From NCBI RefSeq assembly GCF_002858675.1, contig NZ_PJZF01000016.1, positions 57,461-121,460 of the forward strand: a stretch of 64,000 nt of DNA, written 5' to 3'. Position 1 is the stretch's first letter, and each line of letters begins with the position of its first letter. A model generated the notes under the pieces. That model was not told where the DNA came from and searched no databases. It worked only from the letters and a program-made list of their open reading frames with translations. A program made the position numbers and the translations under genes. This document shows positions 59,260 to 64,000 of this stretch, piece by piece. This stretch comes from Chimaeribacter californicus. Lineage in GTDB: Bacteria; Pseudomonadota; Gammaproteobacteria; Enterobacterales; Enterobacteriaceae.

Positions 59260-59628
59260 ATGACAGAACACCCTCGCCGCGAGAAAGGTACCCTGCTGCT
59301 CGCCCTGATTGCCGGGTTATCGATTAACGGCTCCTTTGCCGCGCTGTTCAGCTCGGTGGTGCCGTTTTCCGTCTTCCCGTTGATTTCCCTGCTGCTGGCG
59401 ATTTACTGCCTGCACCAGCGTTACCTGAACCGCACGATGCCGCAGGGCATGCCGTCGCTGGCGGCCGCCTGCTTTATGCTGGGCCTGCTGCTCTACAGCG
59501 CGATTGTCCGGGCGGAGTACCCGCAGATTGGCTCCAACTTCCTGCCGGCCATTCTGGCGGTGGCGCTGGTCTTCTGGATTGGCGTCAAACTCAAGGCGCG
59601 CGACAGCAGAGTGAACCCGGAAGTCTGA
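59260..59628 (+). CDS. yijD: YijD, DUF1422 inner-membrane protein
   Basis: Function unknown. Four hydrophobic segments ([65 protein letters not shown]) and the conserved [12 protein letters not shown] and [10 protein letters not shown] loops. The ATG at 59260 gives 122 residues, near the 119 of E. coli; an upstream start at 59224 would lie over the ribosome site. Confidence 0.92.
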   Translation: MTEHPRREKGTLLLALIAGLSINGSFAALFSSVVPFSVFPLISLLLAIYCLHQRYLNRTMPQGMPSLAAACFMLGLLLYSAIVRAEYPQIGSNFLPAILAVALVFWIGVKLKARDSRVNPEV

Positions 59629-59644
59629 TCGCAGTATCGCCCAT

Positions 59645-59673
59645 AAAAAAAGCCCTCAGTTGAGGGCTTTTTT
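59645..59673. terminator. Bidirectional terminator between yijD and trmA
   Basis: A-run, stem GCCCTC / GAGGGC around AGTT, then a T-run; serves both convergent genes. Confidence 0.9.
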
Positions 59674-59680
59674 GTGCCTG

Positions 59681-60790
59681 TCATCCGGCGTCGCGCTTCA
59701 CCAGCAGGACGCCACACTCCATATGGTGCGTGTAGGGGAACTGATCAAACAGCGCCAGCCGCGTGATGTCGTGGGTCTGGCTCAGAGTTTGCAGGTTCTC
59801 ACACAGTGTCTCCGGGTTGCAGGAGATATAGAGGATGCGCGGGTAACCCTGCACCAGCGCGACGGTGTCGGCATCTAACCCGCTGCGCGGTGGGTCAACA
59901 AAGATGGTTTCGCACTGATAGCTGCGTAAATCGATGCCCTTCAGGCGGTTAAATTCCCGCACGCCGTTCATCGCCTGGGTAAAGTCTTCCGCCGCCATGC
60001 GGATGATCTGCACATTATCGATCTGGTTGGCGGCAATGTTGTATTGCGCGGCGGCTACGGACGGTTTCGCGATTTCCGTCGCCAGTACCCGGTTAAAGTT
60101 ACGCGCCAGCGCCAGTGAGAAGTTGCCGTTACCGCAGTAGAGCTCCAGCAGATCGCCGGTGGACCCATGGGTGGCATCCAGCGCCCACTCCAGCATGCTC
60201 ACGTTCACCGCGGCATTGGGCTGGGTAAAGCTGTTTTCCACCTGACGGTAGATCATCTCTTTCCCCGCCACCGGCAGGCACTCATCGACATAGTCCTGAT
60301 CCAGCATGATCTTGGTTTTCGTCGCACGGCCGATCAGTTGCAGGTCGAACCCCTGCGCCCGCAGGCGATCGCGCAGTGCGGTAGCGGCCTGTTGCCACTC
60401 CTCATCCAGCTTGCGGTGATAGAGCAGTGAGGCGATGATTTTGCCGCTCCGGGTAGAGAGGTAATCTATCTGGAACAATTTGCGGCGTAATACCGGCAGC
60501 GGTTTCAGTTCATTAATCAGCGCTGTCATCAGGCGGTTGATCAGCTCGCTGGCTGCCGGGAACTGGTCGACCCGGATACGCGCCTTGGTCTGCTGGTCAA
60601 ACATGATATGGAACAGTTCTTCCTCATCATGCCAGACACGGAACTCTGCCCGCATACGGTAGTGCTGTTTAGGGGAGGGGAAGACGTCCGGCTCCGGCGC
60701 GGCAAACGGCGACATCAGCGTCTTGAGACGGGCGGTTTTTTCCGCCAGCTGGTCGTCATATTGGTCAATGGGCAGCGTGTCAGGCGTCAT
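59681..60790 (-). CDS. trmA: tRNA (uracil-5-)-methyltransferase
   Basis: Makes ribothymidine at position 54 of tRNAs and also acts on tmRNA. The 369 residues compare with 366 in E. coli. SAM-binding [29 protein letters not shown], and the nucleophilic cysteine in [11 protein letters not shown]; the C-terminus [16 protein letters not shown] is family-specific. Divergent from btuB. Confidence 0.97.
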   Translation of the reverse strand: MTPDTLPIDQYDDQLAEKTARLKTLMSPFAAPEPDVFPSPKQHYRMRAEFRVWHDEEELFHIMFDQQTKARIRVDQFPAASELINRLMTALINELKPLPVLRRKLFQIDYLSTRSGKIIASLLYHRKLDEEWQQAATALRDRLRAQGFDLQLIGRATKTKIMLDQDYVDECLPVAGKEMIYRQVENSFTQPNAAVNVSMLEWALDATHGSTGDLLELYCGNGNFSLALARNFNRVLATEIAKPSVAAAQYNIAANQIDNVQIIRMAAEDFTQAMNGVREFNRLKGIDLRSYQCETIFVDPPRSGLDADTVALVQGYPRILYISCNPETLCENLQTLSQTHDITRLALFDQFPYTHHMECGVLLVKRDAG

Positions 60791-60934
60791 GGAATTTCTC
60801 GTCTGGATAGGGGAAAAAGAGTCGGTTTGCGGGGATTGTAGGGAAAGTCAGGACTAAGTCCAGTTTTGTGACGTTAATTTCCTGCCGCGAACGTGGAAGT
60901 CTAGACTTCCATATGGGTTGATCGTAGCATTGCG

Positions 60935-61165
60935 CTCCGGCCTCTATCAATGAGTTAAAAGGGAATCCGGTGTAAATCCGGAACTGACGCGCAGCGGTAA
61001 GGGGAAGTCACGGCGAACGCATTACTGCAGACACTGCTCCGCAAGGGGTGGGAAGTCTTCGCCCGGCGTGCTGATATTGCACGGATCCCAAGTCCGAAGA
61101 CCTGCCGGGATACCCGTCGCATTATTCATCTTCGTCGCGAACTGCGAGGATGACTGCCTGCGGCA
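60935..61165 (+). promoter_or_regulatory. Cobalamin riboswitch of btuB
   Basis: The leader contains the ordered blocks of the adenosylcobalamin riboswitch: GGGAATCCGGTG around 60961, GACGCGCAGCGGTAAGG around 60985, GGGAAGTC around 61050-61057, and the B12 box AGTCCGAAGACCTGCC at 61091-61106. The last part (CCTGCGGCATCC) should form the ribosome-site sequestering hairpin. Binding of cobalamin is expected to block btuB translation, as in E. coli. With trmA upstream, it fills most of the 405-bp gap. Confidence 0.93.
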
Positions 61166-61195
61166 TCCTGCCAATTAAGTTTGGATGCGTTTCGC

Positions 61196-63067
61196 ATGAC
61201 AATAAAAAAATCCCTGCTGTGGACAGCGCTCTCTGCCACGGCCTTTTCCGGCTGGGCGCACGCCGCTGCTGAAGATAACAATAATGATAGTGTGGTGGTG
61301 ACGGCGAACCGGACTCAACAGCCGGTCTCTTCTGTGCTGGCCCCAACTGATGTGGTAACCCGCGAGGAAATAGATCGCTGGCAGGCCAAAAGCGTGACTG
61401 ATGTCATCCGGCGTCTGCCGGGCGTCGATATAACCCAGAGCGGTGGAATGGGGCAAACGACCTCTGTTTATGTCCGCGGTACTGAAGCGCGCCATACACT
61501 GGTGCTTGTGGATGGCATCCCGCTGGCAAAGCCGGGTATTACCGGTATTGCAGACTTCAGCCAGATCCCGATTGCGCTGGTACAGCGTATTGAATTTATT
61601 CGCGGCCCGCGTTCGGCGGTATATGGGGCAGATGCGATTGGTGGTGTCATCAATATTATCACCCAGACTGATGAACCAGGCGCGCAGGTCGATGTTGGGG
61701 TTGGGTCTGACCACTACCAACAATATGACGGCAGCCTGCGCCAGAAAATCGGTGATAAAACGTTGGTAACGGTGGCCGGAGCTTTCCAGGACACCAAAGG
61801 GTTTAACGTACAGCCAGACTCGGCCTATTCAGTAGACAGCGATCGTGATGGCTTCCGTAGTAAAACGTTCTGGGCGGGGATTGATCATACCTTTAATGAC
61901 CAGTTCGCTGGGTTCGTTCGTGGTTATGGTTACGACAATAAAAGTGGTTATGACGCGGGTTATCAGGATGGCGGGGACGAGCGCCAGCTTTATAACCACA
62001 CTTATGAAGGTGGGCTGACTTTCACTGAAGGCGATTACACCTCGCAGCTAACGGGCAGCTTCCAGAAATATAAAGATTATAACTATGCCAGTACGCTGGG
62101 GTTGTATCAGTCCGGTACGACGTTGGACGATATGGATCAGCGTAACCTTCAATGGGGTAACAGCTTTCGTATCGGGCAGGGCATGGTGAGTGCCGGTGTG
62201 GATTGGCAACAACAGAAATTGACTTCTTCAGATGCCAACGCATCCGATTCCTATACACGTGACAATACGGGTCTTTACCTTACCGGCCAACAACAGTTCG
62301 GCACCGTCACCCTGGAAGGGGCAGCCCGTGGTGATGATAACAATCAATTTGGCTGGAACGGCACCTGGCAAGCGGCGGCAGGCTGGGAATTCATCCCCGC
62401 TTATCGTGTGACCCTCTCTTACAGTACTGGCTTCCAGGCACCTACTCTGGGGCAGATGTACGGTCAGCAGCGCCTTTATATCTCTTCTAATCCGGATCTT
62501 GAGGCTGAGCGCTCCAGGCAATGGGAAGTAGGGCTGGAAGGGTTGAGCGGCCCGCTGGACTGGCGCCTGTCAGCGTATCAAAACAAAATCAATAATCTGA
62601 TTGATTACTATTATGATGAGGCAACTTATCAGGGAAGTTATTACAACGTTCAGTCTGCCACCATCAAAGGTATTGAATGGACCGGCAGTATGGAGACCGG
62701 CATCTTCAGCCACCGTATTACGCTGACTTATCTCGATCCGCGCCGTGACCAGGATAATGAGGTGCTGGCTCACCGCTCCAAGCAACAATTCAAGTACCAG
62801 CTGGACTGGACAATGTTCAATCTGGATATGGATATCGCCTATCAGTATTTCGGCAAAAGCTATAACAACAATACTAACCAGTACGCCTCAGAGCAGCGGC
62901 GTATGCCAGGCTACAGTCTGGTCGATCTTTCCGCCTCTTATCCGGTTACATCGCACCTGACCGTTCGTGGTAGAATTGCCAACCTGTTTGATAAAGATTA
63001 TGAGACGGTTTATGGCTACGAAACACCAGGACGTGAATACTACCTCACTGGCAGCTATACCTTCTGA
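61196..63067 (+). CDS. btuB: Vitamin B12 outer-membrane receptor BtuB
   Basis: TonB-dependent 22-strand barrel importing cobalamins. Signal peptide of 23 residues (SGWAHA cut before AEDN), TonB box DSVVVTAN at 31-38, plug domain with VRRTEA-like VRGTEARHTLVLVDG and RGPRSAVYGADAIGGVINI, and a barrel ending in aromatic SYTF. The ATG at 61196 gives 623 residues, close to E. coli (614). The last 56 bp overlap murI in another frame. Confidence 0.97.
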   Translation: MTIKKSLLWTALSATAFSGWAHAAAEDNNNDSVVVTANRTQQPVSSVLAPTDVVTREEIDRWQAKSVTDVIRRLPGVDITQSGGMGQTTSVYVRGTEARHTLVLVDGIPLAKPGITGIADFSQIPIALVQRIEFIRGPRSAVYGADAIGGVINIITQTDEPGAQVDVGVGSDHYQQYDGSLRQKIGDKTLVTVAGAFQDTKGFNVQPDSAYSVDSDRDGFRSKTFWAGIDHTFNDQFAGFVRGYGYDNKSGYDAGYQDGGDERQLYNHTYEGGLTFTEGDYTSQLTGSFQKYKDYNYASTLGLYQSGTTLDDMDQRNLQWGNSFRIGQGMVSAGVDWQQQKLTSSDANASDSYTRDNTGLYLTGQQQFGTVTLEGAARGDDNNQFGWNGTWQAAAGWEFIPAYRVTLSYSTGFQAPTLGQMYGQQRLYISSNPDLEAERSRQWEVGLEGLSGPLDWRLSAYQNKINNLIDYYYDEATYQGSYYNVQSATIKGIEWTGSMETGIFSHRITLTYLDPRRDQDNEVLAHRSKQQFKYQLDWTMFNLDMDIAYQYFGKSYNNNTNQYASEQRRMPGYSLVDLSASYPVTSHLTVRGRIANLFDKDYETVYGYETPGREYYLTGSYTF

Positions 63068-63878
63068 CCCTTCCTTACTGACCCCCCGCCCCACGGCGCT
63101 GGTATTTGACTCCGGCGTCGGGGGGCTCTCGGTCTATCAGGAGATCCGGCAGCTGTTGCCGGATCTCCACTATATCTATGCCTTCGATAATGTCGCTTTT
63201 CCCTATGGGGAGAAGTCAGAGCAGTTCATCGTTGAACGGGTGGTGGAGATTGTAGAGGCCGTGGCCCGGCGTCATCCCCTGGCGATTATCATTATTGCCT
63301 GCAATACCGCGAGCACCGTAACCTTGCCTGCTTTGCGTGAACGCTTTACCTGCCCCGTCGTCGGCGTGGTACCCGCGATCAAGCCGGCAGCCAAACTCAC
63401 GCGTAATGGTGTAGTGGGTTTGTTAGCGACCCGCGCCACCGTACAACGCCCTTATACACACGATTTGGTGGCCCGCTTTGCGACGGATTGTGAAATCCTG
63501 ATGCTGGGATCGTCAGAGCTGGTGGAGATAGCTGAGGCGAAACTGCACGGTAAAGATGTGCCGCTTGAGGCATTGCAAAAGATTGTAAGGCCCTGGCTGA
63601 AACTGCCAGAACCGCCTGATACGGTCGTTCTGGGCTGTACGCACTTCCCTTTAGTCGCTGATGAGTTAATGCAGGTTCTGCCGGAGGGCACCCGGCTGGT
63701 GGATTCCGGGGCTGCAATCGCCCGCCGTACCGCCTGGCTGATTGCGAATCAGGAAAGTGTGCCGCTTTCTACAGAAAAAAACATTGCATACTGTATGGGC
63801 ATTTCAGCGCAAACAGAGGCTCTACGCCCTGTTTTGGCCGGTTATGGCTTTAAAACCATCGAAAAACTGTCACTTTAG
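63012..63878 (+). CDS. murI: Glutamate racemase
   Basis: Makes D-glutamate for peptidoglycan. Two catalytic cysteines are in IIACNTAST and VLGCTHFPL; FDSGVGGLSVYQEIR and AFPYGEKS are substrate-site motifs. The ATG at 63012 (MATKHQDVN) corresponds to the E. coli start and gives 288 residues; it lies inside btuB, a 56-bp overlap. E. coli MurI is activated by the UDP-MurNAc-Ala precursor through its N-terminal extension, which is present here. Confidence 0.96.
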   Translation: MATKHQDVNTTSLAAIPSDPSLLTPRPTALVFDSGVGGLSVYQEIRQLLPDLHYIYAFDNVAFPYGEKSEQFIVERVVEIVEAVARRHPLAIIIIACNTASTVTLPALRERFTCPVVGVVPAIKPAAKLTRNGVVGLLATRATVQRPYTHDLVARFATDCEILMLGSSELVEIAEAKLHGKDVPLEALQKIVRPWLKLPEPPDTVVLGCTHFPLVADELMQVLPEGTRLVDSGAAIARRTAWLIANQESVPLSTEKNIAYCMGISAQTEALRPVLAGYGFKTIEKLSL

Positions 63879-63907
63879 CAGCGGCTGGTTTAAATTTTAG
63901 CCGGTTG

Positions 63908-63970
63908 AATAATTTTTTGAATTTAGGGGTTGCAGCCTGTCAGGAACTCCCTATAATGCGCCTCCACTGA
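63908..63970 (+). promoter_or_regulatory. rRNA operon P1 promoter with UP element
   Basis: A-T rich stretch at about 63909-63925 (UP element), -35 TTGCAG at 63930-63935, 16-bp spacer, -10 TATAAT at 63952-63957 and a GC-rich discriminator GCGCCTCC, as in E. coli rrnB P1, which also follows murI. The window ends before the 16S gene; stringent and Fis control are expected from the family. Confidence 0.9.
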
Positions 63971-64000
63971 CCGGGAACAACGACCAACACGTCGCCGGGT

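Overview
This 64 kb window is a chromosomal segment from a member of the Enterobacterales. Gene order and predicted protein sequences follow the Escherichia coli block from the waa (LPS core) end through cpx, pfkA, glp, hsl, met, arg, oxyR and btuB/murI to the promoter of a ribosomal RNA operon. Several traits point away from E. coli and towards a Yersiniaceae-like relative such as Serratia or Rahnella: argG sits inside an argCBGH cluster, a peroxiredoxin-glutaredoxin fusion lies opposite oxyR, and cdh is missing between sbp and tpiA. The genus is an inference. GC content looks to be in the high fifties by eye, and no phage, insertion sequence, plasmid or CRISPR array is visible.

Layout. 1-9.5 kb: cell-envelope and central genes (waaF partial, hldD, kbl-tdh, a GT2 glycosyltransferase, yibQ with a striking 9-bp repeat tail, envC, gpmI). 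9.8-13 kb: yibN-grxC-secB-gpsA-cysE. 13-16.3 kb: trmL and the Cpx envelope-stress system with a perfect CpxR box between cpxRA and cpxP. 16.5-24.4 kb: a probable fieF relic, pfkA, sbp, tpiA, yiiQ, yiiR, fpr, emrD, glpX. 24.5-36.3 kb: glpFKX, zapB, rraA, menA, hslVU behind a sigma-32 type promoter, ftsN, cytR, priA, rpmE. 36.4-41.9 kb: the methionine genes metJ, metBL and metF, with two sets of met boxes. 41.9-50.8 kb: ppc and the divergent argE/argCBGH cluster with paired ARG boxes.

50.8-58.3 kb is the most accessory-looking part: a large secreted family-18 chitinase with a duplicated C-terminal domain of lower GC, a dihydrolipoamide-dehydrogenase-like flavoprotein with a C-terminal CxxC tail, the peroxiredoxin-glutaredoxin hybrid, oxyR and sthA. 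58.5-64 kb: fabR, yijD, trmA, a cobalamin riboswitch, btuB overlapping murI, and an rrn P1 promoter.

Most genes are housekeeping. The best candidates for something new are the 14-copy perfect 9-bp repeat encoding an SPA tail on YibQ, the peroxide-defence trio (hybrid peroxidase, CxxC-tailed flavoprotein, OxyR), the duplicated unknown domain on the chitinase, the three 17-bp tandem repeats in the metF leader, and several strong palindromes of unknown role near rpmE and cytR. I did not find a complete, clearly undescribed multi-gene system. All family assignments come from recall of family sequences and motifs; no database search was run.
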